Source of the DNA: Teretinema sp964641135
GTDB lineage: Bacteria; Spirochaetota; Spirochaetia; Treponematales; Treponemataceae
DNA: 34,624 bases
Assembly: GCA_964641135.1 (NCBI GenBank)
Contig: CAZXJV010000021.1
Span: forward strand, 1-34,624
Direction: 5' to 3'
The position numbers were made by a program, and so were the translations under genes. Under the pieces are notes generated by a model. The model searched no databases, had not been told where the DNA came from, and was given only the letters and a program-made list of their open reading frames with translations. Positions 1 through 6,910 of this stretch are shown here, piece after piece (position 1 is the first letter of the stretch; every line of letters starts with the position of its first letter).

Positions 1-48
1 TTAGGATTCAAAACACCTGAAGAGGTTTTTGTCGCACTTCGTCATTGA
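1..48 (+). pseudogene. IS30-family transposase, C-terminal end (partial, cut by window edge)
   Basis: The first 15 codons read LGFKTPEEVFVALRH followed by TGA. The block LGFKTPEEVF is the hallmark C-terminus of IS30-type DDE transposases (commonly RPRKxLGFKTPxEVF). Only the tail is in the window, so whether the element is intact upstream cannot be judged. A strong terminator-like hairpin follows at 133-173. I could not confidently identify the terminal inverted repeat that would mark the end of the insertion sequence. Confidence 0.75.
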
Positions 49-132
49 ACGCGGGTCTATTTAGAAAAAGCAAATGATCAGATTGGGTTAATCGGAGAAC
101 TTGGGCAGTGCTGGAACTGCGAGTTCTGTACT

Positions 133-173
133 AAGTGTTCAAAATATTTATTTATTTTGGACACTTTTTTTTT
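133..173 (+). terminator. Rho-independent terminator downstream of the transposase remnant
   Basis: Arms 133-145 and 154-166 form a 13-bp stem with one G-T wobble around an 8-nt loop, and seven further T residues follow (167-173). Its position fits termination of transposase transcription. It also insulates the promoter that begins three bases later. Confidence 0.75.
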
Positions 174-175
174 GC

Positions 176-204
176 TTGACAGATAGAATTTTCGCACTTA
201 CAAT
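176..204 (+). promoter_or_regulatory. Strong sigma-70-type promoter for the M23 lipoprotein gene
   Basis: A consensus -35 TTGACA (176-181), a 17-bp spacer and -10 TACAAT (199-204) are present. The expected start near 211 would give a leader of about 245 nt before the GTG at 458. No other gene lies in between. Confidence 0.7.
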
Positions 205-281
205 ATATTTAAGAGCTTAAACGTAGCCTGTAAGCTGTAACAAGACGAAAAAAACTGTCAAATTATTGCTATTTTAAAAAG

Positions 282-309
282 TTGACTGGGAATGTAAGCG
301 AGGCATAAT
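282..309 (+). promoter_or_regulatory. Possible second promoter upstream of the M23 lipoprotein gene
   Basis: TTGACT (282-287), a 16-bp spacer and CATAAT (304-309). It is weaker than the upstream pair and could be chance in AT-rich DNA. Confidence 0.3.
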
Positions 310-457
310 TTGATTTGTTGGTCTTGCAAAAAAAATGTTGGTAGACTTTGGATTGTGAAAACAGTCGTATTTGGGAGAAATGTTGTGTTTTTAAGCAAGA
401 CTGCCCAAACCCTGAAATAAAAGTTTCCGAGTACATTATCAAAAAAAGGAGAAACTT

Positions 458-1501
458 GTGCTAAAAAAAATTATCCTAGTTTTATTGACAGTCTTTTTGG
501 TGGCCTGTCAAAATCCTTTGAATCTTGCGGAGAATTCTATTCTGGATGATCTTGAGTTTTCTGCAGACAGTCTAAGTCGAGCTGCGGTTTCATGGCCTCT
601 TGTGTCTGAGGGATCGTCAGGAGTCGAGGTTAAGGCACTTCAGTATTTTCTGAAGCACCGTGGGTATTCGATTAGCGTGGACGGAGTCTTTGGATCAGCC
701 ACAGAAAAGGCGGTTATTGCTTTCCAAAAATCCAAGAAGCTAACCCCTGATGGTATGGTGGGTTCTGCTACTTGGCCTCAAGTGGTCGTAACCGTGCGCA
801 ATGGAGACAGTAATCAGGCTGTTCGTGCCTTGCAAACCTTGTTAAACTCCAAACGCTCTGCTGGTCTGACAGTGGATGGCATTTTCGGGTCGGGCACGCT
901 TTCTGCAGTCCGCTCTTTCCAAAGTGCAAAGGGTCTTACAGTCGATGGTATCGCAGGTCCAGCGACCTGGAGTGCTTTGATTGGCTCGAGTGTTAGTACC
1001 AGTGATTTTTGGGGCTCGCGTGTCGGGAAATGGGTATTCCCTGTAAAAGGTGGTGTCTACTCGGTGCACAACGGAGTGCGTAATTTTGGAGCATCCCGTG
1101 ACGGTGGTGCTCGCATCCACGCAGGCATCGATTTGCGACCCTTGTCTGGTCCTGGTGCCAAGGTTTATGCTATGACCAGTGGTACTGTGACGGGCTACTA
1201 CGCTTTCTATTATGGTACTTATGCACTACAGGTTCAAAACGATGATGGCACGGTCGTTCGTTATGGTGAGATCATCTCTCCCTTACGCTCTGGTAAACGG
1301 GTGACCAAGGGGCAGGAGATAGGTACAATCATTCGCAACACTTCGTCCTATCAATCTTATATGCTTCATTTGGAGGTATATATGGGAACCTCCACAGGTA
1401 GCCTGACCCAATCTAATTCCTATTACAAATATGTACCTTCCCGAAACTACCAGCGCCGTTCTGACCTAGTGGATCCGATGGGAGTGATGAAATTGTACTA
1501 G
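458..1501 (+). CDS. Lipoprotein with two peptidoglycan-binding domains and a variant M23 (LytM) domain
   Basis: The 347-residue protein starts at GTG 458, preceded by AGGAG at 447-451 with 6-nt spacing. A lipoprotein signal peptide ends in the lipobox LVAC (Cys17). Two PG_binding_1 repeats follow (about 50-110 and 117-175, each with DGxFGxxT and DGxxGxAT motifs). The C-terminal M23 domain has HAGID (about 221-225), supplying the usual His and Asp zinc ligands. The usual YAHL is YGEI (about 269) and the usual HLHFE is MLHLE (about 304), so both catalytic histidines are replaced while the last zinc-ligand His is kept. I recall a subfamily of PG-binding M23 proteins with the same YGE/MLHxE pattern and a C-terminal QRRSDLxDP block, also seen here. 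Likely an envelope murein-binding protein; hydrolase activity is doubtful. The gene is AT-rich and sits next to an IS30 remnant. Confidence 0.85.
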   Translation: MLKKIILVLLTVFLVACQNPLNLAENSILDDLEFSADSLSRAAVSWPLVSEGSSGVEVKALQYFLKHRGYSISVDGVFGSATEKAVIAFQKSKKLTPDGMVGSATWPQVVVTVRNGDSNQAVRALQTLLNSKRSAGLTVDGIFGSGTLSAVRSFQSAKGLTVDGIAGPATWSALIGSSVSTSDFWGSRVGKWVFPVKGGVYSVHNGVRNFGASRDGGARIHAGIDLRPLSGPGAKVYAMTSGTVTGYYAFYYGTYALQVQNDDGTVVRYGEIISPLRSGKRVTKGQEIGTIIRNTSSYQSYMLHLEVYMGTSTGSLTQSNSYYKYVPSRNYQRRSDLVDPMGVMKLY

Positions 1502-1511
1502 TCTTTGTCAA

Positions 1512-1534
1512 GGGAAGTGGCTAGACCATTTCCC
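1512..1534 (+). terminator. Stem-loop downstream of the M23 lipoprotein gene, possible terminator
   Basis: Arms GGGAAGTGG (1512-1520) and CCATTTCCC (1526-1534) pair over a 5-nt loop with one wobble. There is no immediate T run. A second weak stem (1546-1550 with 1566-1570) precedes a T-rich tract at about 1582-1591, so termination may occur there instead. Confidence 0.4.
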
Positions 1535-1662
1535 GCTTTACAAAGGCGAGGAGCTCAAGGAGGGACTCGCTGTTTTCGAATATTTTTTTTTATAAAAAAA
1601 TGGATTGATGAAATTTAATAAATAGTGTGTTTTAACAGCTATTTTTTAAAAAAAGTTTTTGT

Positions 1663-2175
1663 ATGTTTAAAAATGTAATTACCTGTGTTTTTTTAATTTT
1701 TGCTTGTAGTAATGTTCTATTACATGATTCTGTAGAAGAAGATTTTAATAACGATAGAGCTAGTACAGCAAACGTCTATTTTTCAAACGCAACGCAAGTA
1801 GCAGATTTTGTTAAGAGCCATGGATATAAATGGGAATGGAGTGATTTAGGGAATATAAATCTTGTCATTATTAGAGGAGCAGGATCTGGTTACAAACCAA
1901 GTTCATCATATTATGACAATGTTTATGACGATTTATTTGTCGTTGTTACTAAAAGTGGTGCCGTTTATGAATATAATCGGGGTAATGCAGAAGGAACGAC
2001 ATGGGCTACTAAAGTCAATGAATATGGCTATAATAAACTGATAGGAACTGTCATTTCGGGTTTTTTGCGGTTTCGGGTCAAAATTCGGTTTTTCCCCCGA
2101 ACTACGACTGTTTTCGCACCCCGAACAACTAATCCAATCAGAATTTTCCGGCAACGCCGACTCCAAGAAGTGTAA
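1663..2175 (+). pseudogene. AT-rich lipoprotein gene, apparently truncated and fused to unrelated sequence
   Basis: The 170-codon frame begins with a lipoprotein-type signal peptide ending FLIFAC (Cys15). Up to about residue 128 it reads as a normal acidic, Tyr/Asn-rich secreted protein. The segment NLVIIRGAGSG followed by an aspartate-rich DDLFVVV strand weakly recalls endolysin-associated proteins with an N-I-V-x-I-R-G core; this is only an impression. From about base 2050 the frame turns into basic, Arg/Thr/Phe-rich sequence (residues about 130-170) and base composition changes abruptly. That tail is antisense to a reverse ORF and lies in an inverted-repeat cluster. I infer a gene whose 3' half was lost by recombination. 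No Shine-Dalgarno sequence is visible before the ATG. Confidence 0.55.
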
Positions 2176-2255
2176 TTCCAGTCTATTTCTGCCGTCAACC
2201 CCTGATTCGCGTTAATGCGACAAAGCTCAAACACATAACTCCCCCACGAAGCCAT
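2028..2255 (-). CDS. Small reverse-strand ORF of unknown function (possible repeat-encoded peptide)
   Basis: A 75-residue frame with ATG at 2255-2253, preceded on its own strand by GGAG (2264-2261) with 5-nt spacing. A TATAAT hexamer lies further upstream (2315-2310) without a convincing -35. The product is basic, with GAKTVVVRGKNRIL and TRNRKKPEM segments in its C-terminal half; the first includes a partly duplicated VVRG unit. I do not recognise a family. The C-terminal codons overlap the nested inverted repeats at 2055-2125, so this may be a mobile repeat with a fortuitous frame rather than a gene. Low confidence. Confidence 0.25.
   Translation of the reverse strand: MASWGSYVFELCRINANQGLTAEIDWNYTSWSRRCRKILIGLVVRGAKTVVVRGKNRILTRNRKKPEMTVPISLL
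2055..2125. repeat. Nested inverted repeats TTCGGG/CCCGAA at the composition junction
   Basis: TTCGGG occurs at 2055-2060 and 2072-2077, and its complement CCCGAA at 2096-2101 and 2120-2125. The inner and outer pairs can fold as nested stems. They begin almost exactly where the AT-rich lipoprotein sequence stops. Confidence 0.5.
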
Positions 2256-2346
2256 ATAAACTCCGATTTCGAGGTGTTATCCTGTTCCGCATAAACTTCG
2301 TTTTTGGGTATTATACCTACACCAAAGCAAGCTCAGGAGCAAATCC

Positions 2347-2392
2347 AGTCAAGATAGATTACGCCATTTGGAGAGCGTAATCTATCTTGACT
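2347..2392. repeat. Perfect 18-bp inverted repeat (long hairpin)
   Basis: Arm 2347-2364 (AGTCAAGATAGATTACGC) is exactly complementary to 2375-2392, with a 10-nt loop. There is no T run on either side, so it is not a standard Rho-independent terminator. It could be a bidirectional transcription block, a repeat-family unit or a mobile-element end. Confidence 0.8.
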
Positions 2393-2449
2393 CATAGGGC
2401 CCTCCGACAAGCCTTTCTTTCCTTTCCGCTTCTATTTTTTTCCCTTTTC

Positions 2450-2458
2450 TGGTATCAT
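2450..2458 (+). promoter_or_regulatory. Candidate extended -10 element for recA
   Basis: TGgTATCAT at 2450-2458 lies about 55 bases before the recA GTG. The -35 position (2430-2435, TTCTAT) is poor. I see no recognisable LexA box. Confidence 0.3.
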
Positions 2459-2512
2459 AACAACCAAAATGAGCGGGTAGTGCCTACCGGATGGGTGGAT
2501 TAGGAGGGTAAA

Positions 2513-3658
2513 GTGGCCAAAGGAACAACAGAAATGAGCAATACAGCGGATATGGGTGAAAAACTCAAGGCGCTGGAGGTTGCCCGGCTGCAGATTGAAA
2601 AGCAGTTTGGACAGGGATCGCTGATGAAACTCGGTACCGACGCCGGAGCTGCCGGCATCGAAGTTATCCCCTCGGGCAGCATCCTTTTGGATGAGGCGCT
2701 GGGCATCGGCGGCTATCCCCGCGGACGCATTATCGAGATTTACGGACCTGAATCCTCCGGAAAAACCACACTGGCCCTCCATGCCATCGCCGAGGCACAA
2801 AAGATGGGCGGAATTGCCGCCTTTATCGACGCAGAACATGCCCTTGACCCCCTGTATGCCCGAAACCTCGGTGTTAATATAGATGAATTGTGGGTATCCC
2901 AGCCCGATACCGGCGAACAGGCCCTGGAAATTGCCGAAAGCCTTGTGCGTTCCGGCGCTGTGGATATCATCGTTGTGGACTCTGTAGCCGCTCTGACCCC
3001 CCAGGCCGAAATTGAAGGCGACATGGGCGATTCACACATGGGCTTGCAGGCCCGCCTGATGAGCCAGGCCCTGCGCAAACTGACCGGCATTATCGGCAAA
3101 AGCAAAACCATCATCGTCTTTATCAACCAGATCCGCATGAAAATCGGCGTCATGTTCGGAAACCCCGAAACCACCACCGGCGGAAACGCCCTTAAATTCT
3201 ATGCCTCACTCCGCCTTGAAGTACGCAAGATTGAAACCATTGACAAGGGCGAAGAAGACGCTGTCGGCAACCGCGTCCGCGTCAAGGTTGTAAAAAACAA
3301 GGTTGCGCCCCCCTTCCGCAAGGTTGAACTGGATGTCATCTTCGGCAAGGGCGTGTCGGCTACTGCAAGCCTTCTTGACTCTGCGGTGCGCCATGAGTTT
3401 ATAGATAAAAAAGGCGCCTGGTATTCCCGCGGCGACGAAAAAATCGGACAGGGCCGCGAAAACGCCATGAATTTTCTGGAAAGCAATCCCGAACTGCGTC
3501 TCGAGATTGAAAAGGCTATCCGCGAAAAACTGTTTCCCGGACAAAAACTTCGTACTGCCGCACCGGCTGAACCTGCAAAACCTGCAGCCGGGGCAGCAGG
3601 AGCCAAGGCCGCAACAGGTGCTTCCCCTGCAGCAAAGGACAGCCTGTTTCCCGGATGA
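2513..3658 (+). CDS. recA: RecA recombinase
   Basis: RecA polymerises on single-stranded DNA, uses ATP to drive strand exchange and triggers the SOS response. The 381-residue protein has the Walker A motif GPESSGKT (residues 78-85), Walker B DIIVVD (151-156), the MAW motif around LTPQAEIEGDMGD, the L2 region GNPETTTGGNALKFYASLRLE and the signature FINQIR. The GTG start at 2513 is chosen because AGGAGGG lies 4 nt upstream; a second start at ATG 2534 is possible. The C-terminal tail is unusual: an Ala/Pro-rich stretch (about 345-375) replaces the acidic tail that regulates E. coli RecA. The gene heads a packed series and overlaps folK by four bases. Confidence 0.98.
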   Translation: MAKGTTEMSNTADMGEKLKALEVARLQIEKQFGQGSLMKLGTDAGAAGIEVIPSGSILLDEALGIGGYPRGRIIEIYGPESSGKTTLALHAIAEAQKMGGIAAFIDAEHALDPLYARNLGVNIDELWVSQPDTGEQALEIAESLVRSGAVDIIVVDSVAALTPQAEIEGDMGDSHMGLQARLMSQALRKLTGIIGKSKTIIVFINQIRMKIGVMFGNPETTTGGNALKFYASLRLEVRKIETIDKGEEDAVGNRVRVKVVKNKVAPPFRKVELDVIFGKGVSATASLLDSAVRHEFIDKKGAWYSRGDEKIGQGRENAMNFLESNPELRLEIEKAIREKLFPGQKLRTAAPAEPAKPAAGAAGAKAATGASPAAKDSLFPG

Positions 3659-4146
3659 GCGGGCAGGTAATCCTGTCCCTGGGCTCAAACCTCGGAGACA
3701 GCCGGGCTCTGCTGCGTTCGGCCGTAGAACGGGTGCGCAGCATCCTTACACACCTTCGGGTCTCGTCTGTGTGGAAAACCGCTGCGGTAGGCCCGGTGGC
3801 CCAGGAGGATTTTTTGAATCTTGCACTGGCAGGTTTTTGTGACCTTGATCCGTTAGCATTGCTTGACCGCCTGCAGCAGATCGAAGCAGATCACGGACGA
3901 CAGCGGGACCGTGAGGTACCCAAGGGCCCGCGAACCCTGGATATCGACATCGTTTTATATGGAAAAAGAATCATGAACACGGCGCGTCTGACGATACCGC
4001 ATCCCGGACTTCTTCAGCGGCGTTTTGTGCTTGTGCCCCTGCTTGAGCTTGTTCCCGATTGTGCCGATCCTGTAACAGGACGGCTGCTTTTTGATGCAGC
4101 GGCCGGTCTTGAGGACCAGAACATGGAAAGGATGGGACCACTATGA
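3655..4146 (+). CDS. folK: 2-amino-4-hydroxy-6-hydroxymethyldihydropteridine pyrophosphokinase (HPPK)
   Basis: HPPK transfers pyrophosphate from ATP to 6-hydroxymethyl-7,8-dihydropterin in folate synthesis. The 163-residue protein has the family motifs in order: LSLGSNLGD (about 7-15), the pterin/ATP-site block PRTLDIDIVLYG (about 92-103), then IPHP and RRFVLVPLLEL. Length is typical. The ATG lies inside the recA stop (ATGA, 3655-3658) and its own stop overlaps scpA the same way, indicating translational coupling. No other folate gene is in the window. Confidence 0.93.
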   Translation: MSGQVILSLGSNLGDSRALLRSAVERVRSILTHLRVSSVWKTAAVGPVAQEDFLNLALAGFCDLDPLALLDRLQQIEADHGRQRDREVPKGPRTLDIDIVLYGKRIMNTARLTIPHPGLLQRRFVLVPLLELVPDCADPVTGRLLFDAAAGLEDQNMERMGPL

Positions 4147-4928
4147 CAGAAAACGAACAGGCCGTTGCGGCAGAAACCGGACACACAACATTCCGTATCA
4201 ATGAATTCGAGGGCCCCCTGGACCTGTTGTTGTTTTTGATAAAAAAGAACGAGGTCAATATCTATGACATACCGATCGCCCATATTACCGAGCAATATCT
4301 TGATTATATGGACTATGCCCTGAGCACGGATCTTGCAGACCTGACGGAATTTTATGGCATGGCAGCCAATCTGTTGTATATTAAAAGCCGGATGCTGCTC
4401 CCTGTCGAGATTACCCTGGATGATGACGAGATTGATGATCCCCGTCAGGAGCTTGTAGACAAACTCATCGAATACCAGAAGTTCAAAAAGCTGTCCGAGC
4501 TGATGGAAAACAAGGAAAACGAGGCAGAGTGGGTGTTTGAACGCAAAAAAATCCAGCGCCCCCTGCCGTTTGATGACGAGGAACAGATGTGGGAACGCCT
4601 TGACACCTGGGATCTTTTAAAAACGTTTTCCAATCTGGTTTCCAGCTATAATTCGGAAAGCATCATCGACCTGTATGAAGAGGTGTCAGTCAACGAAAAG
4701 ATCGCCCTGATGAACGAGCTGCTGGAACAGCGGGGCGAATGTCTGTTCACCGATCTGATTGTACGGGCCGGCAACCTTATGGATATTGTGTGCGCCTTTA
4801 TGGCCCTGTTGGAGGCTGTAAAATTCCGCATGGCCTGCGTCTGGCAAAACCGGATGTTCGGCGATATAAAAATAAAACCCTGGGAGAAGGTGGCAGTAGA
4901 GGATATCGAAATCACCGTCGGGGGGTAA
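4143..4928 (+). CDS. scpA: Segregation and condensation protein A (kleisin)
   Basis: ScpA is the kleisin that bridges SMC heads with ScpB in the bacterial condensin complex. The N-terminus carries the diagnostic FEGPLDLLLFLIKKNEVNIYDI segment (residues about 19-40; ITEQYLDYM follows), then LADLTEFYGMAANLLYIKSRMLLP. The C-terminal winged-helix part (about 190-260) includes FMALLEAVKFR. Length 261 residues is normal. Its ATG overlaps the folK stop (4143-4146), and scpB follows within 20 bases. Confidence 0.95.
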   Translation: MTENEQAVAAETGHTTFRINEFEGPLDLLLFLIKKNEVNIYDIPIAHITEQYLDYMDYALSTDLADLTEFYGMAANLLYIKSRMLLPVEITLDDDEIDDPRQELVDKLIEYQKFKKLSELMENKENEAEWVFERKKIQRPLPFDDEEQMWERLDTWDLLKTFSNLVSSYNSESIIDLYEEVSVNEKIALMNELLEQRGECLFTDLIVRAGNLMDIVCAFMALLEAVKFRMACVWQNRMFGDIKIKPWEKVAVEDIEITVGG

Positions 4929-4948
4929 TGTGAGCTATGGAGTATAAA

Positions 4949-5482
4949 ATGGAAAAAGAAACGGCCCTCATCGAGGCTATTTTGTATCTGGACACCGAGC
5001 CGCTGGATGAGGCCTCTCTTTCGCGTATATCCGGTTTGTCGCTTGAGGTGACAGAGGCTGTTCTCGAGCTTCTCAGGGAACGCTATGCAGGCGAGGCCCA
5101 CGGGGTCGAGCTGGCCCGTATTTCGGGCGGCTGGGTGTTGAGCCCCAAGCGCGATTTATGGGAAAGTTTAAAGGACAGATATGGAAAACGGAACGACAAC
5201 CGTTTGTCGAGAGCGGCCATGGAAACCCTGTCGATCATCGCGTATTCACAGCCGATTACACGCGGCGAGATTGAGGCAATCCGCGGCGTGTCCGCCGACA
5301 ACATGATTCGTCTCCTGGTTGAGCGGAACCTGATAAAAGAAGTCGGCAAAAAAGATGTTCCCGGTAAACCGGTGCAGTACGGCACCACCCGCGATTTTTT
5401 AAAGCTGTTCCGCCTGGACAGCATTGCAGACCTGCCCAAGCTGGATGAAACCGAAAATGAACGATTCGAACTGTCCCGCTGA
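4949..5482 (+). CDS. scpB: Segregation and condensation protein B
   Basis: ScpB forms a winged-helix dimer that binds ScpA in the SMC-ScpAB complex. Motifs visible: ALIEAILYLDTEPLDE at the N-terminus and the conserved RAAMETLSIIAYSQPITRGEIEAIRGVSAD block, then the VGKKDVPGKPVQYGTT segment typical of ScpB. I chose ATG 4949 because GGAG (4939-4942) lies 6 nt before it; ATG 4937, four codons upstream, is the alternative. The 3' end overlaps the next gene by 26 bases if that gene starts at 5457. Confidence 0.93.
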   Translation: MEKETALIEAILYLDTEPLDEASLSRISGLSLEVTEAVLELLRERYAGEAHGVELARISGGWVLSPKRDLWESLKDRYGKRNDNRLSRAAMETLSIIAYSQPITRGEIEAIRGVSADNMIRLLVERNLIKEVGKKDVPGKPVQYGTTRDFLKLFRLDSIADLPKLDETENERFELSR

Positions 5483-6239
5483 TTCTGCAACTGGCCAAGG
5501 GCCGGATGTTTCTGCTGCCGGGGTACGTCTGCAGGTGTATCTGGCACACGCCGGAGCCGCTTCCCGTCGCGGAGCCCAGGCTCTTTTGGATGAGGGCAGG
5601 GTGCTGGTGAACGGCCAGCGGGCAACAGCTGTCGGCCAGCGTGTCTGTGAAGGCGATCTGGTCCAGCTGGACGGAAATCCTGTCAAACTTGAAACAGTAA
5701 AACGCTATATCCTTCTTAACAAGCCTTCTGGCTATGTGTGTTCCATGGCCGATGAAAAAGGTCGCCCGGTCGCTGCAGATTTGCTGAAAGCGGATATTCA
5801 CGAGCGGGTGTACAACGTGGGCCGTCTGGATATGTTTTCGCAGGGAGCCCTTATTTTTACGAATGACGGCGATTTTACGGCGCGGGTAGGGCATCCTTCT
5901 TCCGGAATAGAAAAAGAGTATATAGTAGAAACTACCATGCCCCTCAAACCCGGTGTTGCTGAACGGTTCCAGAACGGTATTCGTATCGACGGTGTGTTTT
6001 ACCGTGCCCTGTGTGCAAAGGAACTGTCATCACGCAGGCTTAACATCGTTCTGGTGGAAGGTAAAAACCGGGAAATCCGCCGTGTGCTTTCGTTTTTTGA
6101 CATCAGCATCAGACGCCTGACGCGGATCAGGATAGGTCCGGTCTTGCTGGGCGATCTGCCGTTCGGGGCATGGCGCCCGCTTACCGAGGCAGAAATCTCC
6201 GGTCTTCTTGCCGGTACAGGGGAGAATGAAGGAACATGA
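5457..6239 (+). CDS. rluB: RluB/RsuA-family pseudouridine synthase (probably 23S rRNA)
   Basis: The enzyme isomerises uridine to pseudouridine in rRNA. It has an N-terminal S4 RNA-binding domain (RLQVYLAHAGAASRRGAQAL, then EGRVLVNGQ) and the RsuA-family catalytic core with YILLNKPSGYVCS and VGRLDMFSQGALIFTNDG, where the Asp of GRLD is the catalytic nucleophile. GKNREIRRVL follows in the C-terminal part. RluB is preferred over RsuA because it sits after scpB, a common context; the exact target base is inferred. The frame is open from 5424, but ATG 5457 is a better match to family length. It overlaps scpB at its start and cmk by four bases at its end. Confidence 0.88.
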   Translation: MNDSNCPADSATGQGPDVSAAGVRLQVYLAHAGAASRRGAQALLDEGRVLVNGQRATAVGQRVCEGDLVQLDGNPVKLETVKRYILLNKPSGYVCSMADEKGRPVAADLLKADIHERVYNVGRLDMFSQGALIFTNDGDFTARVGHPSSGIEKEYIVETTMPLKPGVAERFQNGIRIDGVFYRALCAKELSSRRLNIVLVEGKNREIRRVLSFFDISIRRLTRIRIGPVLLGDLPFGAWRPLTEAEISGLLAGTGENEGT

Positions 6240-6901
6240 TTATCGCTATTGACGGACCTGCCGGGTCGGGAAAAAGTACTATCGCCAAAATACTTGCCCG
6301 CCGCCTTGGTTTGGTCTTTTTGAATACCGGCAGTTTCTATCGGGCCCTTACCCTTGCCTGGCTCAGGCATAACGGCGGAGCCGGCGACGGCAGCGGGTCC
6401 GGGATCAGTCTGCCCCTGGACGAGGATGCCGTTATTGCTTTTGCCCGCTCGGTAGATTTTGCATACCGGGATGGGCATATCTGGCTGGGGCAGGAAGATG
6501 TAGAGCCTTTTGTCCGCTCCGATGCGGTTGAAGCCCTGGTTGCGCCTCTTTCGGGGATTGTAGAGGTCAGGCACATTGTAAACCACAAGATCCGCGAGGT
6601 AGCCCGTGCGACCGGAGTGGTCTGTGAAGGCCGCGACATGACTACGGTTGTCTTTCCGGATGCAGAACATAAGTTTTATCTTGATGCCTCTGTGGAAGCC
6701 AGGGCTAAACGCCGGTTTGAACAGGGTACCAGCGGCCTCGGCTTTGATGAAATTTGCCGTTCTATTGCCGAACGGGACGAGGTTGACCGAAATAAAAAGG
6801 AAGGAAGTCTTAAAATCGCACCTGATGCTTTCTATATAGACACCTCGGACTTGACCATAGATGCTGTTTGTGAGATTATAGTAAGCAAAATTCACTTATA
6901 A
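6236..6901 (+). CDS. cmk: Cytidylate kinase
   Basis: Phosphorylates CMP and dCMP with ATP. The 221-residue protein starts with the P-loop IAIDGPAGSGKSTIAK (residues 3-18), then LNTGSFYRALTL (the Tyr/Arg substrate site), VVCEGRDMTTVVFPDAEHKFYLDAS and the lid region EARAKRR, RDEVDRNKKEGSL. ATG 6236 overlaps the rluB stop. It is followed after nine bases by rpsA. In Treponema pallidum, as I recall, cmk and rpsA are one fused reading frame; here they are two genes with a stop (TAA, 6899-6901) between them. Confidence 0.95.
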   Translation: MIIAIDGPAGSGKSTIAKILARRLGLVFLNTGSFYRALTLAWLRHNGGAGDGSGSGISLPLDEDAVIAFARSVDFAYRDGHIWLGQEDVEPFVRSDAVEALVAPLSGIVEVRHIVNHKIREVARATGVVCEGRDMTTVVFPDAEHKFYLDASVEARAKRRFEQGTSGLGFDEICRSIAERDEVDRNKKEGSLKIAPDAFYIDTSDLTIDAVCEIIVSKIHL

Positions 6902-6910
6902 GGGTTGGTT

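Larger units (their letters stand above)
49..457. other. Intergenic stretch between IS30 remnant and M23 lipoprotein gene
   Basis: No convincing gene is seen here. It is AT-rich and probably contains the right end of the insertion sequence. It holds a terminator hairpin (133-173), a near-consensus promoter (176-204), a second weaker promoter-like pair (282-309) and a long leader ending in the AGGAG ribosome-binding site (447-451) of the next gene. Confidence 0.6.
2176..2512. other. Intergenic region upstream of recA
   Basis: No convincing forward gene is seen. It contains the 5' part of a small reverse ORF (to 2255), an 11-nt near-palindrome GGTATTATACC (2307-2317), a perfect 18-bp hairpin (2347-2392), a pyrimidine-rich tract (about 2410-2450), a TGgTATCAT extended -10 candidate (2450-2458), a small 5-bp hairpin GGTAG/CTACC in the recA leader (2476-2488) and the recA ribosome-binding site AGGAGGG (2502-2508). 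Confidence 0.5.

Noticed and set aside
49..175. Terminal inverted repeat of the IS30 element
   Set aside because: The 133-166 hairpin is better explained as a terminator, and the other end of the element is outside the window, so the repeat cannot be verified.
842..1120. Reverse-strand ORF inside the M23 lipoprotein gene
   Set aside because: Shadow of a clear coding frame with domain motifs on the + strand; no ribosome-binding site.
2430..2512. LexA/SOS box before recA
   Set aside because: No sequence matching a known LexA operator could be identified by eye.
5999..6895. 298-residue reverse ORF opposite cmk
   Set aside because: Antisense to an intact cytidylate kinase gene and without recognisable features.
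6905..6910. TTG 6905 as rpsA start
   Set aside because: ATG 6911 has AAGGG at good spacing; the TTG adds only two residues.
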